From: Piromyces finnis | Taxonomy: Eukaryota > Neocallimastigomycota > Neocallimastigomycetes > Neocallimastigales > Neocallimastigaceae | Direction: 5' to 3' | Length of the DNA: 64,000 nt | Assembly (NCBI GenBank): GCA_002104945.1 | Contig: MCFH01000002.1 | Span: forward strand, 1,054,001 to 1,118,000 | Shown: positions 1-13,996 of the stretch, one piece after another | Layout: each line of letters begins with the position of its first letter | Numbering within the stretch: position 1 is the stretch's first letter | Notes under the pieces: generated by a model | What the model was told of the DNA's origin: nothing | Database searches by the model: none | What the model saw: the letters and a program-made list of their open reading frames with translations, nothing else | Program-made: the position numbers and the translations under genes

Positions 1-245
1 AAAAGAAGTAAAGAAAATAAAAAAAAATATATATATATATATTAATAATAATAAAATTAAAATAAAAGTAAGAAATATATATTATTCATTTAAATAAGGA
101 TTGCAATATTTTTATAAAGATAATAAAAGTAATGCATTTACATAAGTAATAATTATTAAAAACAAAAAAAAAGGAAAAGGAAAGAAAAATTAATTATTAA
201 CATGAAATATTATAAAATAAAAAAAAAAAATAAATATTTCTTAAA

Positions 246-395
246 ATGGATCTTTTTTTTTTATTAAAAAATATTTTAATTATTTTAATTTTTTGTGTTT
301 TTGCAACTTTAGAAGAAAGTTTAACTCATTTATATGGAACCAAAATATTTGAAAGGGTTAAAATATTAATCTACAGTTTAATAATCAAATTTTAA
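246..395 (+). CDS. Possible short secreted ORF or first exon, 49 aa
   Basis: The ATG at 246 opens 49 codons ending in TAA. The first 20 or so residues are strongly hydrophobic (MDLFFLLKNILIILIFCVFA) and are followed by a more polar stretch, ATLEESLTHLYGTK. This is what a signal peptide plus the start of a mature protein looks like. It could be a real small protein, the first exon of a longer one, or chance in AT-rich DNA, where Phe, Leu and Ile codons are common. I found no convincing downstream exon. No family is recognised. Confidence 0.2.
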   Translation: MDLFFLLKNILIILIFCVFATLEESLTHLYGTKIFERVKILIYSLIIKF

Positions 396-1760
396 AATAA
401 AAAAGCTTTTGAGTTAAAATTATTGATTTTTATATATATATTTATATATATATATAATAGCAATATTTATTGTATATGTTTCATATTCCTGATATAATGA
501 GATAAAATAACAAAAAAGAAATAATTAAAAAAACTTGAACTATCTATAAATAGGTAAACTCTTCAATATATCAATTTATGAATAAATAAAAAAAACAAGT
601 TCTAAAACTTTATAACTGTTTACTATCAAATCATATATATTACTATTAAAATTAAATTCAAGTATATAAATATTTATTTTTTTAAAAAAAAAATATGTAA
701 CTATGTTAAACAATTATAATATATAGCGTAGAAATAACTTTCAAAATTAAAAAGATCATTGATAAGCATAAATATATATAGTTTATATTTCTTTATTACA
801 TCAAACAATCAATATATTTTAATAATACGAATTTTATACCTATATATAGTTTGAAAGTAATGGTTTTTATATTATATAAGAAACAAAAGATATAATTATA
901 TAAAAATTATTTCAATTTAAATATCACTGTTAAGTAAAAATAATAATAAATAGAGTTTATATAATTTGGTATTCATTGAAATATTTTACACAATATTCTT
1001 TTTTTTTTTTTTTGATACAGCTATTTTACATAAAAATACTTTTTATTAAACTTTAAAGGCAAATTCTACAACATTATATATTATACCAATTAATGTAATT
1101 TATAAATATATTAAATATATTAATTATATACTCTTTATTAGTAATGCTATTATTATAATATGATTATAATACTCTATTATGGAAATACTTTTTTGAATCT
1201 TATAAATTATTTAGATTATAGAAAATAGAAATAGTTACTGTACATTATTTATTGAATTAATGTATACATTGAACTTTGTATAAAAACTTTAAAAAAATTG
1301 CTTATTTATTTACTTTTATTTCTGGTAATTATTAGGCTAAGTAATTTTAAAATTACTTTTTTATCCATGATTAAATAATATATGTATTTATATATTATAA
1401 AATTAATTTATTTTAAATAGAAAGTAATAAATAAATTATTGGTTATATATAAATAAATGAATATTAATTATCTAAATAAATTATGTTTTTATGAAAATTT
1501 ATCCACAGATTTAATTAAAAAATCAAATAAATTAATATAAAAGGAAATTAAAAAATGTACATTAAAATGTACTACATATCGTAGATGCCAAATGTATAAT
1601 TTCAATAATAAACTTTGTAGAAATTAGTTTATGTTTATAGTAAAATGAAAATAATGAGAGTGATTAATAACTAATATTATATATATAAAATTAAAAATTA
1701 ATAAATAACAATATCATAACTATTACTACTATTACTACTACTATTAATAATAAAAATATT

Positions 1761-1762
1761 AA

Positions 1763-1849
<87 letters not shown>

Positions 1850-1850
1850 A
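1761..1850. repeat. (TAAA)n microsatellite, about 22 units
   Basis: An uninterrupted tetranucleotide array of the AATA/TAAA type runs for about 90 bp. It produces an artefactual reverse-strand reading frame of repeating Tyr-Leu-Phe-Ile, which should not be annotated as a gene. Confidence 0.95.
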
Positions 1851-2853
1851 AAACATGTTTTTTATGGCTATGGCTAGATACATTTTTGAATTTTTAGTTT
1901 GTTTACCTTTAAAAAATATATTAATATTTTTATTATATTAATTATATATTCATAATAATTTTTTAAGATAATTTTTCCTTTTTTGTATAAAGAAATCGTT
2001 TCTACCAATTTATTTAATAATTAATACATTTATTCATTTACTAATAATATTTGTTTTATAATACTTTTATTTAATTAAATAAAGGAAAATCTTTCTTTGT
2101 CTTTATACTATTAATATTATCTACATATATAATTAATATATTCTGTATATTTATATATTATATGTTATATTTATATTATTTATAATATATCATTTTTTAT
2201 ATAATTAGAATTATTAATAATAAAATTTTTTTTTTTATAAAATAAGAGAAAATTGTAGTGCCACCTAATTAGGAGTTTTATTTACTATTAATTAAAGTTT
2301 AATTATAAGTTTATATACATTAATTATATAATAAAGTATACTAACTTATTTAAAAATAAAAAAAGTAAAAAATGGCAAAATGTCATTTATAATTTTTAAT
2401 ATTATTCTTACCAATATAATTCTCTCACAATAATCTAACCCATTACATACACAGGCCACCTAATTTTAATTTAAGTACAGAAAGAATATTAAACAATAAA
2501 AACTAAATGTATATATTATAATAAACTAAATAAATTTATAATAAACCAATAAATAACAATCAAGTTTATCGTCATTCTTTCCCATTATCCATACCATTTA
2601 TTTATAAATAAGAATAATGATAGAAAATGCTTAATAATGATTAATAGATAAAGTTGTCATAAATTTTACATATTTTAAATCCTTATGATAAAATAAATAG
2701 GTATTAAATATGTCATTTATAGTGTTTATTATAAACTTTGTAATTATTTGGTTATTATTTTATTAATAAATATGTAAATTAATATTGACTAATACCTTTT
2801 TGTGGTAGGAAATACAAGAACTTTTAAAATTTTCAGTTAATAATTTCTTAATA

Positions 2854-2990
<137 letters not shown>

Positions 2991-5942
2991 CTTTGTTTCA
3001 TTTTTTTATAGTAAACTTTATTTACTAATTATTTTCTTTTTTTAGCATTATTTTTCAATAACAAAAAAAATTGTTTCAATAAACCTGATTTATAATAAAA
3101 TATATAATAATATTTCATATATTATAATATAATTTATTATACACGAATATCATTATTTAATTAGGTAATTTATGTATGATCATATATAAATTATTCAACT
3201 TTTATATATTTAAAGTAAAAATAATAAATTGAAATCTTTTCATATAATTGGCAAGAAAAATATATTCAATTAAAATAGAATGGAAAAAAACTATTCTTAA
3301 TAATTAATTTATAATATATAAAATAATATTATAATAAAATCGTTATATAGATTGTTTTATAATTTAATATATTATGGATTATATTATTTATTTATATTAT
3401 TTATTTATATTAAATAAACATACTAAATTAATATTAATATAAGTTTATATTATTTATTTATATTGAAATACCATACTTAATATATACTTATGTGTATAAT
3501 CATAATAAATAATAATTTATAATCAATTTGATGACATGTATCATAAAAAATACTTTTTCATATATTATTTTATATTTTAATAAATTGACAGAATTGTTTA
3601 ATTCTATTTTTTTATTAATTATATAAAAGTTTATTATAATAAAATAAAATGTTATATATTAATTAAATTATATAATATATTATATGTGTAATATGTTTGA
3701 GAAATAACTATAATTTATATTTGTACTAAATATACTCTATTGAACTATAATAAAGCATATAAATCTTAATTATTATAGAATTAAAATTTTATATTAGTAT
3801 AAACTATTAAATCAGAATTTCAGTTTATCATAAATATTTATTAAAGGTGGCGTATATTAATACTATAATTGGCGTAAGGTCATTCATACACATAAATAAA
3901 TGTAAGTTCTTAGTATTTTAATGCTTTTATGTTTTATTTATATATAACTTTTATAACTTTATTATATTAAGAGTATTAAATTAAACTTTATATTAAATAA
4001 TTAAATTAAATTATATTATATTTATATATTATAAAGAATAATTATAAAAGAAACACGCTTATAATTGAATTTAAAAAGATAAACCAAATAATCATTTAAA
4101 ATCCTTAAAAATAAAATTGTATTGAACCGAGTGATATCAAATAGGAATAATAACTAATAATAATTAAAAAAACTATAATAAATATAGAAAAATTTATTGT
4201 TTAGTAGAAATACTATATGTAATCAAATAAACCTATTTTATATATTTAATTATTATAATACATCGACAATAACAATTGGTATTATAATTACTTTCTATTG
4301 CTTAATTTTTTATTTATTTATTTTGCCATGTAATTATGTAATTGCCATGATTATGGTATGATTTCTTGCTAATCTTTGTTATAAAGTAAAAAAAAAAAGA
4401 TTTTTAATTAATATATATCTTTTTTTTTTTATTAAATTTATTATAAAATAAGGTTTATAATTTTATTAAAAAAAATAGTTTAGTTAATAAATAGTAATAA
4501 TACAAATAATAAAAAAAAATTCATTTTATAGTTTTAATTTTTATTTATTTTTTTTTTTTTTTATTTTCTCTATTATATAAAATATTAAATAATAGTTTAT
4601 ATAATACATGATCAATATTAAACTATCATTATTATAATCCTGCAATAAGATTAATAAATGCTATTTATCTAATTCAGTGATTATAATAGTTTAATATTGC
4701 AATTTATCCTTTAACCTTTTTATTTATTTTATAGAAATCTATTATTATTAAATTATTTATTTTTTTAAATTAAAATATTACCATTTTCTAAAAAGAAAGA
4801 TATAATTTATTATAAATATATACTTTTAATGTTATATTTTATAGTAGATTATATATTATAATAATAACATAACATGGAATTAACAAAATTCAGCATTCAA
4901 TTATTTTTTTAAAAATTTCAAACATTTTAATATTTATATAACAACAAAAATCAGTAATATTAAAATATAAAAGAAAAAAAAAGTTTTAAAGAAAATCTTC
5001 ATAGAATAATAATAAAAAAAGATGCATAAATATATTATTTTAAATCTTTGTTATGATATATAGAAAATATATATATATTTTTTTAAAAAAATAGATATCA
5101 ATTCAAAATAGAATAACATTAAAGTGGAAACCACTTTTTGACTATATACATTATGTTTTTTCGACTTCTATAAAATATTATAGATTACAAAATTTTATAT
5201 TTTTTTTTATTTCTTTAAAATATATTAATTAAAAAAACATTAATTATCAAGTGAATTGATTTGTGCAATTATTTTTATTTAAAAAAGGTAAATTTTATTT
5301 ATATAATAAACAATTAGTATTTTTTGAAAGTGTTTTCTTTGTTATTAATACTAATATATATTAATTTTAAAAGTATAAAATTTTGTTATATAAAAGCCAT
5401 TTTTATTAGAATGCTTTATCATAAATCAAATCGAAAAAAATTATTTTTATAATAAAATTTGAATGAAAATTTGTTAATTTTAGTTTAGAAATATTTTTTT
5501 TTAAATTTATATTATAAGAAATTAAAAATAAAAGGTTAAAATTAAATTTAAATGCAATATAAAATTTTATATAAATAGAAAGCCATATATAATTAACAAA
5601 GTAGATGCAAAAAATATATATTAAAAATAAAAGTAATATTACTGTTAATTAAATAAATATTATTAAACAATGAAAATAACAATAACAACAACAACAACAA
5701 AAAAAAACAAACAAAAAAAAACACACACACATTCATTAATTATTAGAGATCTATTGCAATGCATAAAATTAGATTTTAACGAGTTTAAAAAAAATTAGAC
5801 TTTTTTATAGAATATTTAATATTTTTTAATATTATTATTATGCTTAATATATTTAATTTAATGCTATTTTTTTACTTTGAAATCTTTTAACATTAACCTT
5901 TATAATCTTTATAGAAACTACTATTCATATTTTCTAGTTAAA

Positions 5943-8900
5943 ATGGAGAAGGAATCAACACTGTTGAAATACGATAATCAACCCAATAATTTCCAATATA
6001 CGGGTGAAAATATAAAAAAAGAGAAAAGCTTAAAAAGTAATTACTCAAATTCTTCATCAGTTGAAACACAGTATGATAAAAATGATAATTCACAACAGAA
6101 AAATGAATCGGATTCAATAAATAAGGATAGGGAATCAGTAAATGAAGTCACTACCCTAATAAATTATAATTTAAGTCGAAAATATGAAAAATCAGAAAGT
6201 CAAACAATAGTAAGTAGCTTCAATAAAGTTACTGAAGCTTCATCAGAATTAAAAAATAACCAAATTATAACAAATATAAAAGAATCTACTATATCACCAG
6301 CAAAAGTAGTTGAGCAAAAAAATTCAAATATATCTTCAATAGAAGATATGGACGATGCTAAAAAAGGATCAATTGTTAATTCAAATCCTGAAAATGAAAA
6401 AGATAGCAGCATTGATTCTGTCACCTCATCCGTAGTATATTCATATTCATTAAGTACAAAAACATTAACTCCAAAATTAAAAGCTGCTTCATCGAAGTCT
6501 GAAATGAATATACCATCAATAGTAGATATAAATACTAAATATCATGATATATCAAAGATGCCCCTTTCCACTCCTCAAACAAGTACACCAAAAACACCAA
6601 AAATGGCGAGTTTCATAAACAATACATCATACTTTTCAAGTTCACCTGTATCAGCAGCAACACCATCATGTATGACTCCATATCATAATAAAATATTTGA
6701 GTTAAAAGAAAATAATAATAATTTACTAAGATCAGAATCATCACCGTCTATATTAAAAACAGATCCTAATGCAAAATCTATTAATATCTCAGGTGATTCT
6801 TCATTAAAAACTGAATCACAACTTTCTAATTTAAAAAATAAAAGTTTATTAAATCGATTAAGAAAAAAGGAAGTAATAAAAGAATTAATGGAGTCAGAAA
6901 GACTCTATGTATCAGATTTACAAATGTTAATCGAAAATTGCTTTAATCCATTAGAAGCAGTATCGTGGCTTCCATTAAATGAAAAATGTCTTTTAATAAG
7001 AAATATACAGGAATTATTTGCATTCCAACAGGAATTTTTAGAGGATATGGAATTGTCAGTAAAAGATTTAAAAGAAAAATTAGCTGATGATTCAGTAAAA
7101 GAAAATTCATATACAGAAGAAGAAATGGATAAAGTAATGAATGAATGTGTACGGAGTATTAGCGATTGCTTTATTCGGCGTAAAAAGAAGTTTAAAGTAT
7201 ATTCTGAATTTTGTTCACTTCATCAAGAAGCCATAAATATCTTTAGAGAATACGAACGAAAACCCGAAATGATATCATTTATACGGGATTTCAATGGTAA
7301 GACACACTCTAGATTACATTTACAAGACTTTTTAATTAAACCTGTTCAACGTATCTGTAAATACCCTCTTTTATTAAAGGAACTCATTCATTATTCAGAT
7401 GAAAACTGCGAAGAAATAAATGGCTTGAAGGAGGCTCTTACTGTAATGTCAGAAGTTGCACGTGAGATAGATCATGTTAAATGGTTAATCGAACGTGTTC
7501 AGCGTACGGATAAATTTGTTGATCGTTTAGATATCCAGGATCAATTTAAATATATTATTATGAAAAGGTATGGAGATATGATATTGAGTACAGGTTTAGA
7601 AGTAGTTATGGAAAAGGAAAGAGTAAACTATCGTGGTGTATTCTTGTTCCGCAAACACATGTTTATTGTAAAGCCAAAGCGTTCGAAGAATTATAGAGTA
7701 AAGATGCATTTAATTTTAGATGAGTTCTATTTCCAAGCATATCCAGAATCAAATTGTTTCCGTTTAATTCAAAAAAATACTGGTATAATTATCGATTTTT
7801 TTGCTTTTTCAACGGTAGAAAGTAAAGTTTGGATTGAATTAATGGAAACTTTGGTGGAACCTTTGGAAGAAATTGCTGATAAAAATAAGATTTTCTATAT
7901 TAAGGCGAAGAATTCTTATGAGTCCCATTTTTCACGTTTCTCTCTTGAATTGAAAACTTTAAATAATAGTTCTAATCAGAAAAATAATAATTTAAGAAGA
8001 GCAGCTTCGTCTTCATTAGTAAATTCCAATCTTGAACCTCTTCGTCCAATTGATCCAAGTTTGAAATTTACTAAGAGAGATAGTCTTCAATCCTGTACAA
8101 GTATAGATAAAAAAGATTCAATAGATTCCTACAATTCTTGTCGAACTGATAGTAAATCTATAAGTAGTCAAGGAATGGGACACTTATCAAATGACCTTCT
8201 TTCTTTTAATTCAACACCAAAGATTAACCCAATTCAAACTTCAACATCTTTAAAATCTCAATCTCTAACAGATAAAACTGAAAATCAAGGTACGCTTTCT
8301 ACAAACAAATCTTTAATTTGTTCTGCTAATACTGTAAAATTAAATTCACTTAAAAACAAAAATTCTGGTATTTACACTGGTACTAACGGAACAATATCGT
8401 CAACATTAATTTCTTCTACGGTAGAAACAGAAGTCAGCTCAAATGGAAGTGAAATGTTTCTTTTTGAAAATCCTATTATGGATCATGAATTAGTTATTAG
8501 TGAACCAGGTGTTATAAATGAAACAGCTATAACACCTAAGCATTTGGTTAGTGAACCAGAGTATATCAAAGGAGCTATACCGAAAAAATTAGATTTGATA
8601 TCTGATACTGTCAATAAGACAGATAACCTCAGTTCAACAATTAATCTTCCTCCAAAGTATAAATTAATTGATTCAAAATTCTATGATGTTTATACCTATC
8701 TTTTCACTAATAATGATATTCAAAAAATATTTTCAAATTTAATGTATCGTTCTCATGAATTTGATCATTTACTATACCATAAAAAAACTGCACGTTCACG
8801 TTCTAATTCATGTCCACGTGAAAGATATATTTTTAGAAGCAGCAAGGATCGTAAAGACAAAGATAAGTTAAATTCCAATTATTATATGTCCTCGTTGGAT

Positions 8901-11147
8901 GATAAAAATAGTAGTAAAAGCGATAACCGTTCCAGTTTGTACATATCAATTTATAATAATGATGACACTAATAATTTCAGTAGTGATAGTCGCTCCATCA
9001 AATCAAGCCGTTCTAGTGTAAACCTTTATCATTTAAGTGAAGAAGCTATTACACCACCTCCACCCCCCAACATCTTTAAGCATACCAAAAATAATAGTAG
9101 TTATTCTTCTGTACGAAAGACATCAAGTACCATTCCTGATGATGCTTCCGTAAATTCATTTAATAGTGTTAAGTATCGTAAGAGACACTCAATTAGTATT
9201 TTTAAATCTAATACAGCACCTTCACAAATACTTGAACCTACACGTACCTTTATTCATGATAGTCAAATTGTAGTAGTTGATTCACCATCAAGTCGCTGCT
9301 ATTCTAGTCTTACTGATAAAATGATTGATCAAGATATTAATTTTTACTTTGAAACCATACAACAATCCCCAAAAGATAGTAATGATATGGATGGTCATAA
9401 TCTTCCACCATCCTTAGATACCCATTCGATTAAAGATCATTTTAATTCAAACCCAATAAATAAAACTCCAACATCATATCGTAAGACTATTGCAATCATG
9501 GATGTTAATACTTTAAACAATTTACAAAAATATGGTACGGAAGATGATGCCAAATCTATAAGTAAGGCTAGTACAGAAGATTCTCTAGATACCTCTTCTG
9601 TAAATGAAGACAATAATTCAAGTGTTAGTTACTATCAAAATCGTCATTCTCTTGCCATTGATCAAAAGAGAATGGAAACACATAGTCGTACCTATGGCAA
9701 AGTTAAAAATAAAAAGGATAAAAGAGTTCTTTTTGGAAATATTAAAAAGATATTTACTTCTAGTACAAGACATGGCTCATCTTCTTCATCTACATCAACT
9801 TCAGCTCTACCAAAGTACAACAGTAGAAAAGACAAGAGTTACTCAAATTATATTTTACCCAAATACTCAAGTGAAAGTAATTTAAATTGTCGGTTAAATA
9901 ATGCTATACGTTCACCAAACCTTTCTCCTATTATGAATAAATTTTCAAAGAGTGAATGTGACGTTACTTTGAGCTCCATACAATCCCCTCTTCTTCGAAT
10001 TAAATCTCCTCTCGCGGAACATGTTGTAAATAATTTAAATTCTTCTGGTCAGGAATTCAATCATAATAAAGAAAATAACAGTACATTAGGTAGTAGTATT
10101 ACAACACCTATTGAATCTTCTCTTTTTGAAGAAGAAGATGCTTCAGAATTTAGTAGTATCAATAGTATGAATAGTATGGATCATCTTAATAAGGATTCAG
10201 ATATAGAGAGTGATATTGGTATTGATCTTCATTTTTCTTCCATAAAAGATTCATCACCAATAACTCCAATCAAAGTCGATAATAGTGAATTAATGGAAAA
10301 ATCCAAAACTGGAAAATATCAGAGTACAATTGAAAATCATAGTAGTACATCCAATATTTCACCACATTATAAAACCACACAATCATTAAATAGTCCAAGC
10401 TCACCTTATTATCGAAGTAGTCCAATATCAACGCTAAATAAAAAATCATCTGAACTATTAAATAAGGCATCTCATATGAGTGAATCTTATAATTCTAATA
10501 CTTCAAACATTTCAAATATATCTCATGTACAAAATCGTTCATTTAATTCTCTTAAATCGAATACTTCCGTAAATAGTAACAAAACCAATAAGTCCTCATC
10601 TTCTTCAGTGGTTAAAAAATTTTATTTAGATCAAAAGGATATTGTTATTCCCTATCCTGATAAAAAACCTACCTCATTAAATTCCATATCATCCAATGAA
10701 TCTATGAGGGCTTATTCCCCATTGAGTAAATTTAATAAGCATACTACTGCGTCATCGTCCATCAACGAGCAAGATTCTTTTATTTCTCTCAACAATTCTA
10801 ATACAAGTCATTTAAATGATAAATTTAATGGTGATGCATCAGAATTACCTCATTTAAATATTATTGAAGAAACAAGATCAATTCATAGTAATGAAGATGA
10901 TGATAGTGATTTATCTAAAGATGTTACCAAAAATTTTACAACAAATTCAAAGGAATCTAATGATAAAGTAATGACTAATATTACTGTAAATACAAGTCAT
11001 TTAAATCATTCAGCCTCTAATTCGACTCTTTCAAGTAATCAAAGTAATATTAATAGTGCAAGTTCTACACCAAATAGTTCACGTCCACAATTAAAAAAGA
11101 ATAAGACAATTTCATTGAAATTAATTAATTTAAAAAAAATATTTTAA
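5943..11147 (+). CDS. RhoGEF with DH and PH domains and a long disordered tail
   Basis: A single uninterrupted frame encodes about 1734 aa. The frame stays open upstream to 5877, but only through a TTG, so I take the ATG at 5943 (MEKESTLLKY). Residues 1-300 are Ser/Thr/Asn-rich. A Dbl-homology domain spans about 308-516. It contains the conserved helix LIKPVQRICKYPLLLKEL near residue 463, which contacts Rho GTPases in this family. A pleckstrin-homology domain follows at about 525-640 (YGDMILSTGLEV, then YRGVFLFRKHMFIV). The remaining 1100 residues are low-complexity Ser/Asn-rich sequence with basic patches, a PPPPP stretch near 1040 and many SP/TP sites, so phosphorylation is likely. The family exchanges GDP for GTP on Rho/Rac/Cdc42 at the cortex. 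The subfamily and substrate GTPase cannot be assigned. The domain call is secure. Confidence 0.9.
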   Translation: MEKESTLLKYDNQPNNFQYTGENIKKEKSLKSNYSNSSSVETQYDKNDNSQQKNESDSINKDRESVNEVTTLINYNLSRKYEKSESQTIVSSFNKVTEASSELKNNQIITNIKESTISPAKVVEQKNSNISSIEDMDDAKKGSIVNSNPENEKDSSIDSVTSSVVYSYSLSTKTLTPKLKAASSKSEMNIPSIVDINTKYHDISKMPLSTPQTSTPKTPKMASFINNTSYFSSSPVSAATPSCMTPYHNKIFELKENNNNLLRSESSPSILKTDPNAKSINISGDSSLKTESQLSNLKNKSLLNRLRKKEVIKELMESERLYVSDLQMLIENCFNPLEAVSWLPLNEKCLLIRNIQELFAFQQEFLEDMELSVKDLKEKLADDSVKENSYTEEEMDKVMNECVRSISDCFIRRKKKFKVYSEFCSLHQEAINIFREYERKPEMISFIRDFNGKTHSRLHLQDFLIKPVQRICKYPLLLKELIHYSDENCEEINGLKEALTVMSEVAREIDHVKWLIERVQRTDKFVDRLDIQDQFKYIIMKRYGDMILSTGLEVVMEKERVNYRGVFLFRKHMFIVKPKRSKNYRVKMHLILDEFYFQAYPESNCFRLIQKNTGIIIDFFAFSTVESKVWIELMETLVEPLEEIADKNKIFYIKAKNSYESHFSRFSLELKTLNNSSNQKNNNLRRAASSSLVNSNLEPLRPIDPSLKFTKRDSLQSCTSIDKKDSIDSYNSCRTDSKSISSQGMGHLSNDLLSFNSTPKINPIQTSTSLKSQSLTDKTENQGTLSTNKSLICSANTVKLNSLKNKNSGIYTGTNGTISSTLISSTVETEVSSNGSEMFLFENPIMDHELVISEPGVINETAITPKHLVSEPEYIKGAIPKKLDLISDTVNKTDNLSSTINLPPKYKLIDSKFYDVYTYLFTNNDIQKIFSNLMYRSHEFDHLLYHKKTARSRSNSCPRERYIFRSSKDRKDKDKLNSNYYMSSLDDKNSSKSDNRSSLYISIYNNDDTNNFSSDSRSIKSSRSSVNLYHLSEEAITPPPPPNIFKHTKNNSSYSSVRKTSSTIPDDASVNSFNSVKYRKRHSISIFKSNTAPSQILEPTRTFIHDSQIVVVDSPSSRCYSSLTDKMIDQDINFYFETIQQSPKDSNDMDGHNLPPSLDTHSIKDHFNSNPINKTPTSYRKTIAIMDVNTLNNLQKYGTEDDAKSISKASTEDSLDTSSVNEDNNSSVSYYQNRHSLAIDQKRMETHSRTYGKVKNKKDKRVLFGNIKKIFTSSTRHGSSSSSTSTSALPKYNSRKDKSYSNYILPKYSSESNLNCRLNNAIRSPNLSPIMNKFSKSECDVTLSSIQSPLLRIKSPLAEHVVNNLNSSGQEFNHNKENNSTLGSSITTPIESSLFEEEDASEFSSINSMNSMDHLNKDSDIESDIGIDLHFSSIKDSSPITPIKVDNSELMEKSKTGKYQSTIENHSSTSNISPHYKTTQSLNSPSSPYYRSSPISTLNKKSSELLNKASHMSESYNSNTSNISNISHVQNRSFNSLKSNTSVNSNKTNKSSSSSVVKKFYLDQKDIVIPYPDKKPTSLNSISSNESMRAYSPLSKFNKHTTASSSINEQDSFISLNNSNTSHLNDKFNGDASELPHLNIIEETRSIHSNEDDDSDLSKDVTKNFTTNSKESNDKVMTNITVNTSHLNHSASNSTLSSNQSNINSASSTPNSSRPQLKKNKTISLKLINLKKIF

Positions 11148-11696
11148 TTTAAATAATTTATCTATAAAAATAATTTTTTTTTTCAAATATATATTTATTT
11201 CGACAATTTTATTAAATAATGAATGGTAAATCAATACAACAAAATTATGAAATAATCAAAAATATTTTTTTTTTTTTTTTGCAAAAAATAAAAAAAAAAC
11301 ATGATATCTATCGATCAGAATTTAATTTTCTATATAATATTATTTTAATTTAATTATTTTTTGAAATAATTAATTTAAGAATGTAAATATATATCAATAC
11401 TATTATTTTTATTAATTATTTAAAAATAAATTTTTTTAATCATATATTTAAGAAATTTTTTTTCTTTTTTTTTTTTTGAAAAAAAAAAAAAAAAAGTTTT
11501 GAACATACAAAAACTACATTTTATATATTATTATTATTATCACCACTATTGCTATTTTTTTTTTTTCTATTTACAAAAGAAAAAAAAAAATAAGGAATAT
11601 AAATTAAAACATATATATTATATGTATATTTTTTAATATATAATTCCTTTTTTTTTTTTTTTTTTATTTTCTACTTTTTTGAAAGAAGACATATAG

Positions 11697-11727
<31 letters not shown>

Positions 11728-12903
11728 AAAATTAATAATATAAAAAAGTTTAAGTAATAAAACAAAAAATATTTTGGTGTGAACTTTTGTTAACAAAACA
11801 TTAAATTTTTTTATAATTATGTATTATATATAACAAAACAAAAAAATGTGCACTAAATATTTAATATAAAGATGAAAAATCATACTTGCATTAAAACAAT
11901 CAATAGTAATAATAATAAAAGGAAATAGCATATAATATAAAATTTAATAATAATAAATCTAAAATCCAAATATCCAAATATCCAAATATATATAAAAATA
12001 TAATTATGATTTATATAATTTATTTTTAAAAAAAATTTTAAAACAAAAATTACGAAAACATTTAATGGGAAGAAAGGAAGTGTGAAAGAATAAACTGAAG
12101 AAAACTAAGCTTGCATTATTTATTTCTAAAAAGAAAAAGAAATAAAAAGATTATCAATATTTATATAAGACAAAAGATTCTTATTTAAATACACCTTTTT
12201 TTTTTTTAAATATTTATTCAGTATTTTTTTTTTTAATGATCTATATCCTTTAATACAACTATAATATTTATATAATATATTTATATATATAATATAAAAA
12301 TTAAACTCTTTATTTTTTATAATTTATTTTTATATTTATGTATAATGAAATAAAAATTAATAGTATTTTCATTTTAATCTTTGTTATTACTTGATAAAAA
12401 ATATAATAAAAAACAAAAAATATAGTAATTTTATAAAGTTAAAAGTATAAATACACTATATCTTTTAGCTTTTTGATTTTTTTTAAAAAAAAAATATTTA
12501 AAATTTTCGTGTAACATTCAGCTTTTTTTTTTATCCAAAATTATACAGAAATATTTATTATTATATAATTTATTTACTTATTATAACATTTATTCATTAA
12601 TATATTTATAGTAGTGAATTATAATATAATTTATTTTTGTTCAATAAAATCACAAATCTAAATTAAATTTTAATATAATTATAATTTCATTAAAAATTAT
12701 ATAACAAAAAAACATTTCATTATTGTATAAACTTTTTAATATATAAAATAATATCTACTAACAAATTTATTATATAAAATAAATTAATAAATTTTACTAT
12801 TTTTTTATCATTTTAAAAGTATATAAAAATAGAATCAGTAGGCTCGAAAATAATAATAATAAATAAGAAAAAGAAAAACTTTTTATTTTTATAATAAAAG
12901 TAA

Positions 12904-12934
<31 letters not shown>

Positions 12935-12948
12935 CAATATAATAAAAC
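11148..12948. other. Intergenic, RhoGEF 3' side to gamma-SNAP promoter
   Basis: No gene was found. The stretch is almost pure A/T with long poly(A) and poly(T) runs, including 29 A at 11697-11725 and an A run ending near 12934, just 15 bp before the gamma-SNAP start codon. A TATCCAAA-type word repeats around 11965-11990. Confidence 0.6.
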
Positions 12949-13922
12949 ATGGATTTATCTGAAGCATTTAGTAATTTTTTTTTTATTAATTAAATCTAAA
13001 ATTTCTTTTATTGTATTATAAAAATTATTAACATTTACTTTTTATCTTTTTTCTTCTATATTATATTATTATATGTTATATATTACATTAATTTTTTATT
13101 CATACTTAATTCAACAAACAAACCTATATTTCATCTATATGCTCTATATGTACCCTTCATAAATAAATTAAATATAAATAAATAATAATAATTATATATA
13201 TATATATATATATAGAGAAAATTAAGGAAGCCGAAAAATAGTAAACATCAATAACAATTTAAAGATACTTTGAAAACTTTTTTTGACTTATTATTGAAGG
13301 AAATTTAATTTTTGGATTTAAAAGGACTATTTCATTCAACCTAGATATTAGTTAAACATAATAAAAATTTTGTTGATTATAACAAATAAAATTAATATAT
13401 ATTTTAAAGAAAAGATACTATATTTTCATAATTCTATTATTGGCAAAATTCCATAAAAGATTAATTAAAAAACAAAATATTGAATGGTACCTTTTTTCAT
13501 CACCATAATTCTAACAAGAATTGATAGTATTATATATAAAAATCCAATTAATAATAACAATAATAAATGAAAATAAAACAATATTTAATACTTTAATACT
13601 GTTATCATATATATAATAATATAATAATGAATAATATATATAAGGAGCGAATAAAAGTATTCAAATTCAATATTCTTTTCTAAACATTAAATTAATTTTT
13701 ATCAATTCTATTAATTTAATAATTAATATGATTTAATATTAATAACAACAATAATATATAATATAATACTAAATTTTCTAAATTTTAAAAACTCCCAATA
13801 TTTAATAGTGCTCATCCAAAATCTTCATTCTTCTTTAAAAAAAGTCCAGAATGGGCTGAAGCTGCCCATTGTTATGAAACCGCAGGTAATATATAAAACT
13901 ATATATAAAATAAAGTAAAGTA

Positions 13923-13996
<74 letters not shown>

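Noticed and set aside
1698-1883. Reverse-strand ORF of repeating Tyr-Leu-Phe-Ile
   Set aside because: It is a translation of the (TAAA)n microsatellite.
5877-5942. Upstream extension of the RhoGEF by 22 codons
   Set aside because: The frame opens with TTG, not ATG. The first ATG (5943) gives a normal start, and nothing in the extension looks conserved.
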